Shown here: one piece after another, positions 34,843 to 46,970 of the stretch
Layout of the letters: each line of letters starts with the position of its first letter
Position numbering within the stretch: position 1 is the first letter of the stretch
Source: Chloroflexota bacterium
GTDB lineage: Bacteria > Chloroflexota > Dehalococcoidia > GIF9 > UBA5629
DNA length: 64,000 nt
Direction of reading: 5' to 3'
NCBI GenBank assembly: GCA_016875875.1
Contig: VGOP01000005.1
Coordinates: 90,354-154,353 of the forward strand
The notes under the pieces: generated by a model
Databases searched by the model: none
Told to the model about the DNA's origin: nothing
What the model saw: only the letters and a program-made list of their open reading frames with translations
Translations under genes and position numbers: made by a program

Positions 34843-36285
34843 CTATTTTAATGTGTAGGCTTTTTCGTAGTAGGAACATATGTTGGAAATAGCTTTTACT
34901 GCTCTCTGGAGAGAGGGCGATACGGCAATGCCGGCTTGAAGGAAGCGGTCTTGCACTCGCCTTCTTTCTGTCTCTATGTCTATCTTGTCAACATCGGTTG
35001 CTAGTTCTCCGAGAATAACCAAGAGCGGCTTTTTGCCCTTTTTTCTTATGTCTAGCAGCACCTCGACGCGTTTCTCAGAATCTGCTCCAGGTATTCCTGC
35101 AAGTTGTTGGGTTCCGTATAAGAAAATACGGTCAATGATTATGGTATCTATTCCATCCCAGAAAAGTAGGATTTCCAGGACTTTATGCAATACCGAAGAG
35201 GGGATTGTGGGAGCTCCTACATCAACTGGGTTTCTGATGCTTGTCCCGGCTGGAGGAAGGAGGGCCCTTAGCTGTTGCTGGATGTCGGGTGGTGATGTGG
35301 GAATTTGGAGCCCGAATTGTTCACAGATATCGCTGGCAGCTACTCCTACTGAGCCTCCTCCACCGACTACTGCAACCTTTCGCCCGACGCTTTCTGAGAA
35401 GTGTGGGAATAGCGCTGTGGTGTCAAGGAATTCTTCAAAGTTGTCTATTAGTACCGCCCCGGTTTGTTTGGAGAACGCTTGCCATATAGCTTTTTCTCCA
35501 CTCATAGAGCCGGTATGGCTATTAACTGCTTTTTTACCGGTTTCTGTGAGCCCACCCTTCCATATAATAAGAGGCTTTTTACCAAGGAGGCTCTTGGCAA
35601 GTTCGAAGAAGCGCCTTCCCTCCTTTACCCCTTCGATATAAGCTGCGACGATTCTGGTCTCAGGGTCATGAGCCAAGTACTCTAAGAGATCGCTCTCGTT
35701 GAGGTCGCAGGCGTTTCCGTAGCTTATAGCCTTACTGAACCTTAGCCCGTATCCACTGGCTGCCCAGATGAAGTGGGTGGCTATTCCGCCACTTTGTGAA
35801 ATGAGCGCAATGTTACCGCTTTCTTTTGGATATTTAGGTCCGGGCAGGAGTGTAAGTCCTCCCAGGGGACAGTAGACGCCAAAGCAGTTGGGACCTATTA
35901 TGCGGAGCTTCCCTTTAGCTAGCGCTATTATTTTTTGCTCGAGCTTTTGCCCCTCTGTGCCAGTTTCACTGAAGCCGGCGGTAAAAATTTCCACCGCCCG
36001 AATTCCTCTAGCCACACAGTCTTCTATAATCTGTGGGACATAGCTTGCCGGTGTGCTGATATAAGCGAAATCAACAGGATCTGGGATGTCCCTAACGCTG
36101 GGATATACTTTTAGGCCTAGTATTTCGTTACCATCGGGGTGGACCGGATATAGCTTACCCTTAAATCCGAACTCTATAAGCGCCATCAAGAACCGATTAC
36201 CCTGTTTACCCTCTTCAGCCGAAACACCTACAACAGCCATGGAGTTAGGGTGAAATACAGCTTCGAATTCTTTGAATTTGTCCAT
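34843..36285 (-). CDS. NDP-forming acyl-CoA synthetase, alpha-type subunit alone
   Basis: 480 residues. A CoA-binding Rossmann domain (about 10-140: MAVVGVSAEEGKQGNRF, VEIFTAGFSETG), then two succinyl-CoA-synthetase-like domains (IIGPNCFGVY, ALISQSGGIATHF, SHTGSMSGEKAIWQAF with the His region near 250, VAVVGGGGSVGVAASD). This corresponds to the alpha half of archaeal-type ADP-forming acetyl-CoA synthetases. The ATP-grasp beta half is absent and no beta gene adjoins, so it may pair with a distant subunit or be a protein acyl-group handler. It converts acyl-CoA plus NDP and phosphate to acid plus NTP by family. There is no clear ribosome site. Confidence 0.85.
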   Translation of the reverse strand: MDKFKEFEAVFHPNSMAVVGVSAEEGKQGNRFLMALIEFGFKGKLYPVHPDGNEILGLKVYPSVRDIPDPVDFAYISTPASYVPQIIEDCVARGIRAVEIFTAGFSETGTEGQKLEQKIIALAKGKLRIIGPNCFGVYCPLGGLTLLPGPKYPKESGNIALISQSGGIATHFIWAASGYGLRFSKAISYGNACDLNESDLLEYLAHDPETRIVAAYIEGVKEGRRFFELAKSLLGKKPLIIWKGGLTETGKKAVNSHTGSMSGEKAIWQAFSKQTGAVLIDNFEEFLDTTALFPHFSESVGRKVAVVGGGGSVGVAASDICEQFGLQIPTSPPDIQQQLRALLPPAGTSIRNPVDVGAPTIPSSVLHKVLEILLFWDGIDTIIIDRIFLYGTQQLAGIPGADSEKRVEVLLDIRKKGKKPLLVILGELATDVDKIDIETERRRVQDRFLQAGIAVSPSLQRAVKAISNICSYYEKAYTLK

Positions 36286-36497
36286 TGGTTATTTGGGCTT
36301 GGTTGAAGATTTATGTTTTAAGCAAGGCATGAAACCAACAAATTTTACACCAATGTGAGCTTGATGCCAAACGGACTTTTGATTTGCAATGATGTTAAGC
36401 TAGAACATGATTTTTATCAGTGAGGTGTTTCCTACCCTGGGCGGTTGAAGACTCGCACAAAAAATTTTGAAATTATCAAGAAAATGGTTCCGACCCC

Positions 36498-36526
36498 TTG
36501 ACAAAAAGCAAATTTGGTGTTATACT
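36498..36526 (+). promoter_or_regulatory. Sigma-70 promoter of rpoBC
   Basis: TTGACA (36498-36503), 17-base spacer, TATACT (36521-36526). The predicted transcript start is near 36533, giving a leader of about 128 bases. The 375-base gap 36286-36660 holds no gene; the part before the promoter shows no recognisable feature. No L10-type leader or rplJL genes are present. Confidence 0.75.
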
Positions 36527-36660
36527 TCTTGGTTACTGCATTGGTATGCCTTAACGATTTCCTATTAGATCTTCCCCCAATTACAATCCATAGTTACGAT
36601 CTATCTCTCGATTAAAGTACCACTTTTGAGACATTTGTCTTAATTTCTGATGGGAGAACT

Positions 36661-39600
36661 ATGTCTATTTCATTAGTGCCGGAAAAACCAAGCATTGCTT
36701 TGGAAAAGAGAAAATCCTTCGCTAAATTGCCTGAGGTCTTGGAGATCCCCAATCTTATCAAGGTACAACTTGATTCCTTTGGTTGGTTTCAAGAAGAGGG
36801 GTTAAGGGAGCTTTTCCAGGAAGTTTCACCGATTCACGACTTCACCGGTACGCGGTTGGAGTTGCATTTTGTCGGCTATGAGTTTCGTCAACCTCCATAC
36901 TCAGCAGACCAATGTCGCCAACGGGATGTGACATACGCTGCCCCGCTCTATGTTAGGGCCAAACTCATAGTCAAAGAGACCGGGGAGATTAAAGAGCAAG
37001 AGATATTTTTCGGTGACCTTCCTATTATGACGGAGAAAGGCACCTTTGTAATCAGTGGTGCGGAGAGGGTAGTGGTTAATCAGCTGCTTCGTTCCCCGGG
37101 TATTTATTTTGGCTTGCAGGAAGACTTGGCTAGTGGGCGTGAGCTGTGCACTGCCAAGTTGATTCCAGAGCATGGCACCTGGCTGGAGTTTGAAACTTCC
37201 AGCAGGGATGTTATTTTCGTTAAGGTGGATGGTAAGAGAAAGATCCCCGTGGCGATTTTGCTACGTGCTATCGGCTATGACAAAGATGGCGAACTGCTTG
37301 GGCTTTTCCAGGACGTGGAAACATCGTCGGAGCATACCTTCATACAGGCTACAATGGATAGGGAGCCCTTTGTCAAGACCAGGGAAGAAGCTTTGGTTGA
37401 TATTTACAGGCGATTGCGCCCTGGCGAACCGCCTACTGTTGAGAATGCTCAAACACTCTTAAACAATCTTTTCTTTAATCCCAGACGCTATGACTTGGGA
37501 AGAGTTGGCCGATATAAGCTCAACAATAGATTAAGTCTTAACATTGATGAGTGTCACCGCTGTTTAACAAAGGAAGATTTTATAGAAATAGTGCGACGTA
37601 TTATCAAAATTAACAATGGAAGTGAAGAACCGGACGATATTGATCACTTACGTAATCGACGCGTACGGACGGCAGGGCACCTTATACAAAACCAGTTCCG
37701 CATTGGCATGTTACGTTTAGAGCGGACGATTAAGGAACGCATGAGTATAGTCGGTCCGGAAGCTGCCACCCCAGCTACCCTGATTAATAACCGCCCAATA
37801 GTTGCTGCTATGAGAGAATTTTTCGGTGGTTCACAGCTCTCACAATTTATGGATCAGACTAACCCCTTGGCTGAACTGACTCATAAGCGTCGTCTCTCAG
37901 CAATGGGACCCGGGGGGCTTTCTCGTGAGCGCGCTGGGTTTGATGTTCGAGATGTGCATCACTCCCATTACGGGAAAATTTGCCCCATTGAGACGCCAGA
38001 AGGGCCGAATATTGGTCTCATTGGCTCCCTGGCAACTTATGCGTCAGTTAATGACTATGGCTTTATACAGACACCCTATCGCAAGGTCACCCAAGAGGTG
38101 CCTAATACCGTTGAAAATCTGATAGGCAGGACAGTTTTGGAGGACATCGCCGATTCGAGTGGAAATGTCATTGTTTCCAAAAGGAACTTGGTTACTAAAG
38201 AGATCGCTAAGAAGATAGCCTCTTTGTCCTCTCGCACTGTAAGGGTTGTTCCTTTCGTCTCTAAACAAGTTGAATATCTAACCGCCGACGAAGAAGAGCG
38301 CTATGCAATTGCTCAGGCTAATGCGCTTCTTGACCAAAGAAACGAGTTTGTTGAGGATAGAATTGGGGTCATAAGAGGTGGCAAATACCTTAAGGAACCT
38401 GCAGATGAGATAGATTTCATGGATGTATCACCGAAGCAGATTTTCAGTGTCACTACATCTCTCATACCTTTCCTTGAACATGATGATGCTAACAGGGCTC
38501 TGATGGGGTCAAACATGCAGCGTCAGGCTGTGCCTTTGCTTCGTCCTGAAGCTCCGTTAATAGCTACGGGAATGGAAAAGGAAGTGGCTAAGTATAGTGG
38601 ACAGGTTATATTTGCCAAAAGTGGTGGTGAAATCGTTTCAGTTGACAGTACTCAAATCACGATTGCCGAAGAGAATGGGAATGAACATGTTTATCCATTA
38701 ATGAAATTCATTCGAACTAATCAGGGAACATGTGTTAATCAGCGCCCTATAGTGTCTAAAGGTGATAAAGTCGAAAAGGGGCAAGTTATAGCTGATGGTT
38801 CAGCAACAGATCGTGGCGAGCTTGCCTTAGGGCAAAATATCATATGTGCCTTTATGAGCTGGCGGGGATATAATTTTGAGGATGCTATTATCATCAGTGA
38901 TAGACTAGTCAAGAATGATAGGTTTACCTCCATCCATATCGAGAAATCTGAAATAGAAGCCCGCGAGACAAAGCTGGGCACAGAAGAGATTACTAGAGAT
39001 ATACCTAATGTAGGCGAGGAGAGTCTGCGCGATCTGGACGAGTCCGGCATCATCCGCATAGGTGCTGAAGTTGGGCCAGGTTCTATTTTGGTGGGTAAGA
39101 TCAGTCCGAAAGGTGAGACCGAGTTAACTGCTGAGGAAAAGCTACTACGAGCTATCTTTGGTGAAAAGGCCCGCGAGGTTAAAGATAGCTCTCTCAGGGT
39201 GCCACATGGTGAATGGGGGAAGGTGATTGATGTAAAAGTTTTCTCTCGACATAATCATAGTGATTTACCGGCAGGTGTTCATTATCTAGTACGGGTGTGG
39301 GTTGCACAGAAGCGAAAAATCTCTGTCGGAGACAAAATGGCTGGCAGACACGGCAATAAAGGTGTTATCTCCTGTATCTTGCCCGAGGAGGATATGCCTT
39401 GCCTGCCTGATGGCAGGCCAGTGGATATAATTCTCAATCCTATTGGTGTCCCATCACGCATGAATATAGGGCAAATCTTGGAGACCCACTTAGGTTGGGC
39501 TGCTGAAACATTAGGTCTTAAAGTGTTAAATCCGATTTTTGACGGAGCTAATGATGTTGCTATTGAGGATGCTTTGGCTAGAGCATGGATAGTCCGGCAG

Positions 39601-40329
39601 GTAGGCACAATCAACCAGGCAAGTAGAGGAGATTTTAACTCTGTTAAACTTGACCAGGCTAAGGCTTGCCTTGCTGACAATGGATATAACGCTGAGAAAG
39701 TATTCGATGATGGTTATCCCGGAGAGGCGAAGAGAATTTGTCTCCGCTTATGGCTTGAGGCGCTAGGTGTTAAGGTCTATGGACTTAGTGATGAGCAAGT
39801 GGAGGAGGCTGTGGAAAAGGTTTATCTTGAACGGAAACAATCGCCGCCTATATTCGGCAAAGTCGATCTTGTTGATGGCCGAACCGGTGAACCATTCGAT
39901 CAGCCGGTGACCGTAGGCAGCATTTACATGATGAAGCTTATTCACCTTGTTGAGGACAAAGTGCATGCTCGGTCTACTGGCCCTTATTCTCTAATCACAC
40001 AGCAACCTCTTGGTGGAAAGGCTCAATTTGGCGGGCAACGATTTGGTGAGATGGAAGTATGGGCGTTGGAAGCCTACGGTGCCAGTCATACGCTTCAGGA
40101 ATTGCTCACTGTTAAGTCAGACGATGTAGCTGGTCGAGCCAAAGCTTATGAGTCACTTGTTAAGGGTGAAGATATATTTCAACCTGGTGTTCCTGAATCC
40201 TTTAAGGTTCTTTTTATGGAATTGCGCAGTCTAGGTTTGGCTGTTGAGCTGCTTAATGAAGAGGAGGAGATGGTAAGTTTCCTTGAAGAGAGGAAGAAAG
40301 TTGGAACTACGCTTAAAGGTTTGGGCTAA
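36661..40329 (+). CDS. rpoB: RNA polymerase beta subunit
   Basis: 1222 residues, intact. GGGAG lies close before the ATG. Landmarks: [13 protein letters not shown] near 40; the rifampicin region [39 protein letters not shown] split over 375-420; [15 protein letters not shown] near 890; and the C-terminal [21 protein letters not shown]. It forms the catalytic core with RpoC. The rif site carries the usual residues (no resistance substitutions obvious). Nine bases separate its stop from rpoC, which has its own AAAGGAG site. Confidence 0.99.
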   Translation: MSISLVPEKPSIALEKRKSFAKLPEVLEIPNLIKVQLDSFGWFQEEGLRELFQEVSPIHDFTGTRLELHFVGYEFRQPPYSADQCRQRDVTYAAPLYVRAKLIVKETGEIKEQEIFFGDLPIMTEKGTFVISGAERVVVNQLLRSPGIYFGLQEDLASGRELCTAKLIPEHGTWLEFETSSRDVIFVKVDGKRKIPVAILLRAIGYDKDGELLGLFQDVETSSEHTFIQATMDREPFVKTREEALVDIYRRLRPGEPPTVENAQTLLNNLFFNPRRYDLGRVGRYKLNNRLSLNIDECHRCLTKEDFIEIVRRIIKINNGSEEPDDIDHLRNRRVRTAGHLIQNQFRIGMLRLERTIKERMSIVGPEAATPATLINNRPIVAAMREFFGGSQLSQFMDQTNPLAELTHKRRLSAMGPGGLSRERAGFDVRDVHHSHYGKICPIETPEGPNIGLIGSLATYASVNDYGFIQTPYRKVTQEVPNTVENLIGRTVLEDIADSSGNVIVSKRNLVTKEIAKKIASLSSRTVRVVPFVSKQVEYLTADEEERYAIAQANALLDQRNEFVEDRIGVIRGGKYLKEPADEIDFMDVSPKQIFSVTTSLIPFLEHDDANRALMGSNMQRQAVPLLRPEAPLIATGMEKEVAKYSGQVIFAKSGGEIVSVDSTQITIAEENGNEHVYPLMKFIRTNQGTCVNQRPIVSKGDKVEKGQVIADGSATDRGELALGQNIICAFMSWRGYNFEDAIIISDRLVKNDRFTSIHIEKSEIEARETKLGTEEITRDIPNVGEESLRDLDESGIIRIGAEVGPGSILVGKISPKGETELTAEEKLLRAIFGEKAREVKDSSLRVPHGEWGKVIDVKVFSRHNHSDLPAGVHYLVRVWVAQKRKISVGDKMAGRHGNKGVISCILPEEDMPCLPDGRPVDIILNPIGVPSRMNIGQILETHLGWAAETLGLKVLNPIFDGANDVAIEDALARAWIVRQVGTINQASRGDFNSVKLDQAKACLADNGYNAEKVFDDGYPGEAKRICLRLWLEALGVKVYGLSDEQVEEAVEKVYLERKQSPPIFGKVDLVDGRTGEPFDQPVTVGSIYMMKLIHLVEDKVHARSTGPYSLITQQPLGGKAQFGGQRFGEMEVWALEAYGASHTLQELLTVKSDDVAGRAKAYESLVKGEDIFQPGVPESFKVLFMELRSLGLAVELLNEEEEMVSFLEERKKVGTTLKGLG

Positions 40330-40338
40330 AGGAGACAG

Positions 40339-43300
40339 ATGACTGAAGTTAATGATTTTAATGCTATTCGTGTTTCGCTGGCCTCACCGGAGCAAATTAG
40401 AAGCTGGTCCTACGGAGAGGTGACCGAACCTGAGACAATCAATTATCGAACCCTGAAGCCAGAAAAGGACGGGCTTTTTTGCGAAAGAATCTTCGGGCCA
40501 ACTAAGAATTATGAGTGTTATTGTGGGAAGTATAAGAAGATACGCTATCGTGGCGTTACCTGTGATAGATGTGGGGTTACGGTAGAGCATTCCAGGGTAC
40601 GCCGAACGCATATGGGCCATATCGAATTAGCTGCTCCGGTGGCTCACATTTGGTTTGCTAAAGGAGTGCCTAGTCGATTGGCATTGCTTCTTGATATATC
40701 CCCTCGAAACTTGGAGCGGGTGCTTTACTTTGCGCAATATGTAATTACTTCGGTTGATGAATCGGCGCGCGATGAGCAGATTAGAAAACTCAAGGAAAGG
40801 CTATCTCAGCAGATTATGCAGAAGGAGCAGTTGTTGGCGGATCAAGTTGCTGAGATAGGGGCAAAATCTAAGTCGCCACGAGACCAGGAAGACCTGGAAA
40901 AAATAAATCAGTTACGGCGCGATTTTGCTGATAGAAAAGTCGAGCTTGAAGGTGAGTTACACGATAGAGTATCAGAGTTAGAGAACCTGAGACCGCTAAA
41001 ACTTCTTACAGAAAGCCAACGTCAAGAGCTTAAGCAGGAATTTGGTGACTTTCTTGAAGTTGGCATGGGGGCGGAAGCCATATTGGACGTTCTTAAAGAC
41101 ATTGATCTTGAAAAACTACGTCATGATCTCATTGACGAGATCCGCTCGAGTTCGGGCCAGCGTCGCAAGAAGGCCAGCAAGCGATTGCGTGTGGTTGAAG
41201 CTTTCTGGCGCAGTGGAAATAAGCCTGAGTGGATGATATTGATTGTGCTCCCGGTATTACCTCCGGAGCTTCGTCCTATCGTCCAACTGGACGGAGGCAG
41301 ATTTGCCACCAGCGACCTTAATGATCTTTATCGCCGTGTGATCAATCGCAATAATCGTCTCAGGCGACTGATCGATTTAGGCGCTCCAGAGATCATCATC
41401 CGCAATGAAAAACGCATGCTTCAAGAGGCTGTTGATGCACTTGTCGACAGCGGGCGAAAGGGACGAGCGCCGATGGTCAGTGGCATTCACAAGCTAAAAT
41501 CACTGTCTGACATGCTTCGAGGCAAGCAGGGTCGTTTCCGCCAGAACCTTTTGGGCAAACGAGTAGACTATAGTGGTCGTTCGGTCATTGTTGTTGGTCC
41601 TGAATTGAAGCTCCATCAATGTGGTTTGCCCAGACATATGGCCTTGGAATTGTTCAAGCCCTTTGTTATGCGTCGTTTGATTGAGCAGGGCTATGCTCAT
41701 AACATCAAGAGTGCTCGAAGACAAGTAGAAAAAGCTAGACCTGAGGTGTGGGACATTCTGGTAGAAGTGGTCAAGGAGCGGCCGGTATTGCTTAACCGGG
41801 CTCCAACATTGCATCGCTTAAGTGTACAAGCTTTTGAGCCTGTACTTATTGATGGTAGTGCTATACAGATTCATCCCTTGGTATGCGCCGCTTTTAATGC
41901 TGATTTTGATGGAGACCAAATGGCCGTTCATGTACCTCTCGCTCGGGCAGCAGTTAAAGAAGCTAGGGAGAAAATGCTTAGCGTCTATAATATGTTGTTG
42001 CCGAGTTGCGGTGAGCCGGTAATGACACCAACTTTGGATATGGTTTTAGGTTGTTATTATCTCACCAATATCAGACCTGGGGCCAAGGGCGAGGGGATGG
42101 TTTTTTGCGATTTTGAAGAAGCTAAGCTTGCCTATGCACTAGGCATTGTCAGCTTAGATGCCGAGATAGAAGTAAGAAACAAAGATGGAGACGGGCAGAG
42201 ATTAAAGGCCAATGTTGGTCGGATTCTGTTCAACGAAGTCTTACCTCCTGAATTTCGATTTTATAATCAGGTGATGGACAAAGCTGCTTTGAAGCGCTTG
42301 GTGTTAGACTGCTATCGTTTATTGGGAAATGACCCCACAGTTACTATGCTTGACAATCTTAAACAGCTCGGATTTGAGTATGCTACTAAATCGGGTACCA
42401 CAATTGCTGCGAAAGATATTGAGGTGCCTCGGAATAAAGCAAAGCTCCTTGAGGAGGGTGATGAGAGAATAGCTGTTATCGAAAGTCAGTTTAACCGAGG
42501 GCTGATAACTGAGGATGAGCGTTATAGCAGTGCGATTCAAGTGTGGACAGAGACTACGGATAAAATCACAGAAACCATCTCCCAGTCCTTAGATCGCTAT
42601 GGTGGCATCTACATGATGGCAACCTCGGGAGCAAAAGGAAATATTTCGCAGATCAGGCAAATGGCTGGTATGCGAGGTTTAATGACTGACCCGTCAGGAA
42701 GGATAATTGATTTCCCTATCAAGTCAAGCTTTCGTGAAGGACTCTCGGTCATGGAGTATTTTATATCCACTCACGGTGCTCGTAAAGGATTGGCTGACAC
42801 CGCTTTGAGGACTTCAGATGCTGGTTATCTCACTCGCCGCCTTATTGATGTTGCCCAAGAGTTGATCATATTCGAAAAAGATTGTGGTACCGAAGAGGGT
42901 AATTGGATATTTGAGAAAGCGGAGAAAGGATTATTGGCGCCTCTCAATGAGCGGCTGATTGGGCGTCTAGCTGCGGTTGATATTATTGACCCAAGTACTG
43001 GCGAGATTATCATCCGTGAAAATGAAGAAATTGATGAGGAAGAGGCAAAGCGCATTACCGAGGTTGGCATTGCCCGGGTATATGTGAGGTCACCTCTTAG
43101 TTGCCATTCCCGCCGTGGTATCTGTCAGCACTGTTATGGACGTGATCTTGCAAGGAGGGGGCTAGTGGAAACTGGCACAGCTGTAGGCATAATTGCTGCC
43201 CAGAGTATCGGGGAGCCGGGCACCCAACTTACACTGCGCACCTTCCATACAGGGGGTGTGGTTGGAGCTGATATTACTAGTGGTTTGCCAAGAGTAGAGG

Positions 43301-44313
43301 AACTGTTTGAAGCCAGGGTGCCAAAAGGACTGGCTGTTCTCTCTGAAATCGATGGCGTTGCAGATGTAATTGAGACCCAAGATGTGCGGAAAATAATAAT
43401 TACCAGTTCTGAATCATATCTAGATGAATATACATTACCGCCAGGAGTGGAGGTGGTTGTGAGCAATGGGCAGTGGGTTGAGGCCGGAACAAATCTTGCT
43501 GCTTTAGCACCCCCCTCTGAGAAAAAGGCTAAAAAAAGCAAGCAGCCAGCAGTTATAGAAGAACATCCGGTGGTGGCTAGGGTTGCCGGTAACGTAGTTA
43601 TTGAGGATGGGCACCTCTACATCAAATATGAAGAGGTTGAAGAGCGAGAGTATATAATTCCATCTGGGAGCCATATTCGCGTTAAATCGGGCGATAGGGT
43701 GAAAGCTGGAGACCAGTTAATTGATGGTGCTGTTGATCCTCAGGATATTCTACGCATTATGGGCAGGGAGGCAGTGCAGCAGTACTTACTTGAAGAGGTG
43801 CAAAAGGTCTACCGCTCGCAAGGTGTGAACATTAATGATAAGCATGTTGAAATTATTGTACGCCAGATGCTCAGGCGAGTCCGTGTCGAATCCCCGGGTG
43901 ATACCGAGCTTCTGTCTGGAGACCTAGTCGACCGCTTCGAGTATGAGGGTATAAATGCTAAGGTTTTGGCTGAGGGGGGTGAACCAGCTACCGCTCAGAC
44001 TGTTCTCCTCGGGATTACACGAGCTTCGTTAAATACAAGTAGTTGGTTAGCTGCTGCTTCTTTCCAAGAGACTACGAGAGTACTTACCGAAGCAGCAATT
44101 TGGGGTAGAACAGATAGACTCCTCGGGCTCAAGGAAAACGTAATTATCGGTAAGCTCATTCCGTCTCAAGCTTCAGCCATAGTCGGGGAGGATGAGGAAG
44201 TAGTTACAGAACAAATAGATACTTCAGCAGTGCCGGAGGACAGGCTGTTACCTGAGTTAGAGGCTAGGGATAGTGAGGCTAAGGATAGTGAGGCTGGGGA
44301 TAAATTAGATTAG
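40339..44313 (+). CDS. rpoC: RNA polymerase beta' subunit
   Basis: 1324 residues, intact. Zinc-binding [20 protein letters not shown] near 57-76; the catalytic Mg site NADFDGDQM near 520; trigger-loop region [16 protein letters not shown] near 960; second zinc site [11 protein letters not shown]. The last ~20 residues are a low-complexity acidic tail made of DSEA repeats ([17 protein letters not shown]), encoded by short near-identical DNA repeats, probably dispensable. It shares the promoter at 36498 and ends with a terminator. Confidence 0.99.
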   Translation: MTEVNDFNAIRVSLASPEQIRSWSYGEVTEPETINYRTLKPEKDGLFCERIFGPTKNYECYCGKYKKIRYRGVTCDRCGVTVEHSRVRRTHMGHIELAAPVAHIWFAKGVPSRLALLLDISPRNLERVLYFAQYVITSVDESARDEQIRKLKERLSQQIMQKEQLLADQVAEIGAKSKSPRDQEDLEKINQLRRDFADRKVELEGELHDRVSELENLRPLKLLTESQRQELKQEFGDFLEVGMGAEAILDVLKDIDLEKLRHDLIDEIRSSSGQRRKKASKRLRVVEAFWRSGNKPEWMILIVLPVLPPELRPIVQLDGGRFATSDLNDLYRRVINRNNRLRRLIDLGAPEIIIRNEKRMLQEAVDALVDSGRKGRAPMVSGIHKLKSLSDMLRGKQGRFRQNLLGKRVDYSGRSVIVVGPELKLHQCGLPRHMALELFKPFVMRRLIEQGYAHNIKSARRQVEKARPEVWDILVEVVKERPVLLNRAPTLHRLSVQAFEPVLIDGSAIQIHPLVCAAFNADFDGDQMAVHVPLARAAVKEAREKMLSVYNMLLPSCGEPVMTPTLDMVLGCYYLTNIRPGAKGEGMVFCDFEEAKLAYALGIVSLDAEIEVRNKDGDGQRLKANVGRILFNEVLPPEFRFYNQVMDKAALKRLVLDCYRLLGNDPTVTMLDNLKQLGFEYATKSGTTIAAKDIEVPRNKAKLLEEGDERIAVIESQFNRGLITEDERYSSAIQVWTETTDKITETISQSLDRYGGIYMMATSGAKGNISQIRQMAGMRGLMTDPSGRIIDFPIKSSFREGLSVMEYFISTHGARKGLADTALRTSDAGYLTRRLIDVAQELIIFEKDCGTEEGNWIFEKAEKGLLAPLNERLIGRLAAVDIIDPSTGEIIIRENEEIDEEEAKRITEVGIARVYVRSPLSCHSRRGICQHCYGRDLARRGLVETGTAVGIIAAQSIGEPGTQLTLRTFHTGGVVGADITSGLPRVEELFEARVPKGLAVLSEIDGVADVIETQDVRKIIITSSESYLDEYTLPPGVEVVVSNGQWVEAGTNLAALAPPSEKKAKKSKQPAVIEEHPVVARVAGNVVIEDGHLYIKYEEVEEREYIIPSGSHIRVKSGDRVKAGDQLIDGAVDPQDILRIMGREAVQQYLLEEVQKVYRSQGVNINDKHVEIIVRQMLRRVRVESPGDTELLSGDLVDRFEYEGINAKVLAEGGEPATAQTVLLGITRASLNTSSWLAAASFQETTRVLTEAAIWGRTDRLLGLKENVIIGKLIPSQASAIVGEDEEVVTEQIDTSAVPEDRLLPELEARDSEAKDSEAGDKLD

Positions 44314-44331
44314 GTTGGAATTTGTGGCTTG

Positions 44332-44364
44332 AAAAATCCTCGCCATCAAGCGAGGATTTTTTAT
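44332..44364 (+). terminator. Rho-independent terminator of rpoBC
   Basis: AAATCCTCGC, loop CATCAA, GCGAGGATTT followed by a T run. It lies 19 bases after the rpoC stop, so most transcription should end before ruvB. Confidence 0.85.
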
Positions 44365-44442
44365 TGAGCATCCTGCTTCTGTTAGCTTTGGTTCGTTGAC
44401 ACCCTGATATGATATAATTTTACTTAGTTAGCTTCCTGAGCA

Positions 44443-45483
44443 ATGAGAGATAAGGAACTAAAGACACGGATAGTGTCAGGTAAGCCCAGTGTTGACGATG
44501 TTTCCTTAGATACTAACCTTCGCCCCAGGCGTCTTCGTGATTTTATAGGGCAGGAGAAGGTTAAGGGTAATCTCGAGATAGCTATTGCTGCTGCTCATAA
44601 ACGCGGAGAACCGTTGGACCATGTTCTTCTTTACGGGCCTCCCGGCTTGGGAAAAACTACATTAGCCTACATTATCGCTGCTGAAATGGGCGTCAATATC
44701 AGGGTTAGTTCGGGGCCAGCTATAGAGCGTCCCGGAGATTTGGCAGCTATCCTGACTAATCTCCAAAAAAACGATGGTTTTTTTATTGACGAGATTCACC
44801 GACTCAGCCGTCCGGTAGAAGAAATACTTTATCCGGCAATGGAAGATTTTGCCATAGATATAATTATTGGTAAGGGACCTGGTGCCAGGAGTTTACGCTT
44901 AAGTTTACCTCGTTTTACTTTGGTTGGTGCTACTACCCGTTTTGCCCTGATGAGCCCGCCTCTGAGGGACAGGTTCGGTGCTGTTTACCGCCTTGATTTC
45001 TATGATGAACCGGCTATAAAGGCGATCTTAAAGCGTTCGGCAAGCATTCTCAATATAGATATAGATGAAGTCGGCATTACTGAGATTGCCTGTCGAGCCC
45101 GAGGAACACCGCGGGTAGCTAACAGACTGCTTAAGCGAGTACGTGACTATGCCCAGGTAATGGCAGATGGGGTAATTACCGAATCTGTTGCCGTTGAAGC
45201 GCTTTCTAAATTGGAGATAGACCGTATTGGTTTGGATGAGATAGACCACAAGGTCCTGCGTACTATAATCAAGAAATTCGACGGTGGGCCAGTCGGACTA
45301 GAAACAATCGCAGCTTCTATCAGTGAAGAAGCAGATACAATAATGGATGTTTATGAGCCTTATCTTCTTCAATTAGGATTCCTAGAGCGGACACCTCGGG
45401 GTAGAGTGGCTACCAGGCTTGCCTGCGAACACCTGGGAGTTGCTTATAAGAGGGGGCAGTCACCTCAGGCAAGCCTCTGGTAA
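44443..45483 (+). CDS. ruvB: Holliday junction branch-migration ATPase
   Basis: 346 residues. RuvB signatures: [15 protein letters not shown], Walker [10 protein letters not shown] at 65-73, [22 protein letters not shown] segment, Walker [10 protein letters not shown], sensor [20 protein letters not shown]-terminal winged helix ending near HLG. It works as a hexamer with RuvA in recombination. ruvA and ruvC are not in the window. No clear ribosome site precedes the ATG. Confidence 0.97.
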   Translation: MRDKELKTRIVSGKPSVDDVSLDTNLRPRRLRDFIGQEKVKGNLEIAIAAAHKRGEPLDHVLLYGPPGLGKTTLAYIIAAEMGVNIRVSSGPAIERPGDLAAILTNLQKNDGFFIDEIHRLSRPVEEILYPAMEDFAIDIIIGKGPGARSLRLSLPRFTLVGATTRFALMSPPLRDRFGAVYRLDFYDEPAIKAILKRSASILNIDIDEVGITEIACRARGTPRVANRLLKRVRDYAQVMADGVITESVAVEALSKLEIDRIGLDEIDHKVLRTIIKKFDGGPVGLETIAASISEEADTIMDVYEPYLLQLGFLERTPRGRVATRLACEHLGVAYKRGQSPQASLW

Positions 45484-45553
45484 GGGTTACTAGGTGTTTT
45501 TCCTTTCCTGTTGCTGGCCAGCAGCATAAAAGAGCCGTCGGACTTGAAGTACA

Positions 45554-45994
45554 ATGAGCTTTAGAAGCGGATTTGCTAGCCTGCTCATTTTGACCGCTTT
45601 ATTGCCATCATCGGCTTGCCAGCAGCCATCTGACATGGCTATGGTGATCAAAGTTATCGATGGCGATACTATTGTTATTGATGGTGGTTATCATGTGCGT
45701 TATATTGGCATCGACTCTCCCGAGAGCGATGAATTCTATTGCTTGGAAGCGAAACAGGTGAATGAAGACCTAGTAGCAGGCAAAAAGGTTAGGCTGGAAA
45801 GAGATATTTCTGACAAAGATAGCTATGGAAGATTACTGCGCTACGTTTATGTTGGCGACAACTTTATCAATGCCGAGATGGTAAGGCAAGGTTGTGCCTG
45901 GGCTGTAGCCTATCCCCCGGATGTTAAATATCAGGTCTATTTGGAAGCCATGGAAAAAGAAGCCAGACAAACAAAACGGGGATTCTGGAGATAG
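45554..45994 (+). CDS. Secreted or lipid-anchored thermonuclease (SNase-like)
   Basis: 146 residues. N-terminal signal (LLILTALLPSSAC, lipobox Cys near 22). SNase core: VIKVIDGDTIVID, VRYIGIDSPE with the calcium-binding and catalytic Arg, EAKQVNEDLVAGKKVRLERD, DSYGRLLRYVYV with the second Arg, and AEMVRQGCAW. The fold is short but complete. Likely degrades external DNA or RNA for nutrition. It follows ruvB by 70 bases on the same strand. Confidence 0.9.
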   Translation: MSFRSGFASLLILTALLPSSACQQPSDMAMVIKVIDGDTIVIDGGYHVRYIGIDSPESDEFYCLEAKQVNEDLVAGKKVRLERDISDKDSYGRLLRYVYVGDNFINAEMVRQGCAWAVAYPPDVKYQVYLEAMEKEARQTKRGFWR

Positions 45995-46037
45995 AGATAA
46001 CCTTTTTTCTTTCCCTTGCTGGTTTTGTGGAATAGAG

Positions 46038-46964
46038 TTAACGAGTGGATTTATTGGACAGCTTTAGCGGTTTCTGGTTAGCCTCTCTTATTCTTCGGTC
46101 CAGGATTGCCGGACCAAGAAGAAGTAGTAAGGCCAGCAAAATGAGAAATAGCCAGCCGCCGAAGCTAATAGCACTCTTGCCTCCCAAAGCCATTATCACC
46201 AGGATCAGTATGTCTAGGGTTAATAGAGCTCCGACTTTGGCCCAGCGCTGTTTGATGCGGATGAAAGTGGCTACAGTCAGCGCCAATGCTGCGAAGCTCA
46301 AAGCAATTAGAGTGGCGGATTCATAAAGTTGTTCGTGCCACATGAGTTTATCTTCGAATTCTAGCGCTAGCATCCAACCTAAAACTGTAGGAATTGGAAG
46401 TAACATGAGTGATGCAAATAGCCAGTCTTTCTTTATGGTTTGCTTGGTTACGGAGAATATGATGAGCAGAGCTAAGGGAACGTAAGCAGTGGCTGCGAAC
46501 CAAGCCCAGTTGCCAGGTAAATATATCAATAGGATGCCAACGGCTATCACTGGAATTAGGCAATAACCCAGCCAAGGGAATAGCCAGGCTGGCTTGCTGT
46601 GAAACCAGCCATAGATTACAGAGCCGACAACTGCAACTAAGATTCCAAGTAGCCAAAGGGTGTTTTTCCAGCAATGCAGAGCGAAGAGCGCGGCAACTAA
46701 AAGATGGGGCAGAGCGGCGAAAAAAGCTTGACGCCAACTACCCTGACTATATACTTCGTATATTTGCCGAGCGACAAGTTGGGGAGCACCCATGAGCCGA
46801 GTTGCGGTTGCAGTTGCCTCTTCCTCGGAGAGTCCAGATTCTATTAATTCGTGGCTTTTATCTTCAAGGTGTGCATGAAGCTCTCGTACCACATCGCTTT
46901 CGATTGTGGGCTCAAGCCTTAGGTAGTTTTTGAGGCTATCTGTATAGTTCAGCTTAGTTGGCAT
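46038..46964 (-). CDS. HAAS-domain polytopic membrane protein
   Basis: 308 residues. The first ~65 residues match the HAAS-type signalling domain (YLRLEPTIESDVVRELHAHLEDKSHELIESGLSEEEA split over 15-50). It is followed by 7-8 membrane helices. PadR-HAAS pairs are common modules where the membrane protein is controlled by the regulator. The regulator gene lies 6 bases upstream. Function beyond that is unknown. Confidence 0.75.
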   Translation of the reverse strand: MPTKLNYTDSLKNYLRLEPTIESDVVRELHAHLEDKSHELIESGLSEEEATATATRLMGAPQLVARQIYEVYSQGSWRQAFFAALPHLLVAALFALHCWKNTLWLLGILVAVVGSVIYGWFHSKPAWLFPWLGYCLIPVIAVGILLIYLPGNWAWFAATAYVPLALLIIFSVTKQTIKKDWLFASLMLLPIPTVLGWMLALEFEDKLMWHEQLYESATLIALSFAALALTVATFIRIKQRWAKVGALLTLDILILVIMALGGKSAISFGGWLFLILLALLLLLGPAILDRRIREANQKPLKLSNKSTR

Positions 46965-46970
46965 TGCTTG

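Noticed and set aside
36286..36497. Small gene upstream of rpoB
   Set aside because: No frame with a start, ribosome site and sensible length.
44236..44313. Possible tandem repeat mini-gene at the rpoC end
   Set aside because: It is low-complexity coding DNA for an acidic DSEA tail, not a separate element.
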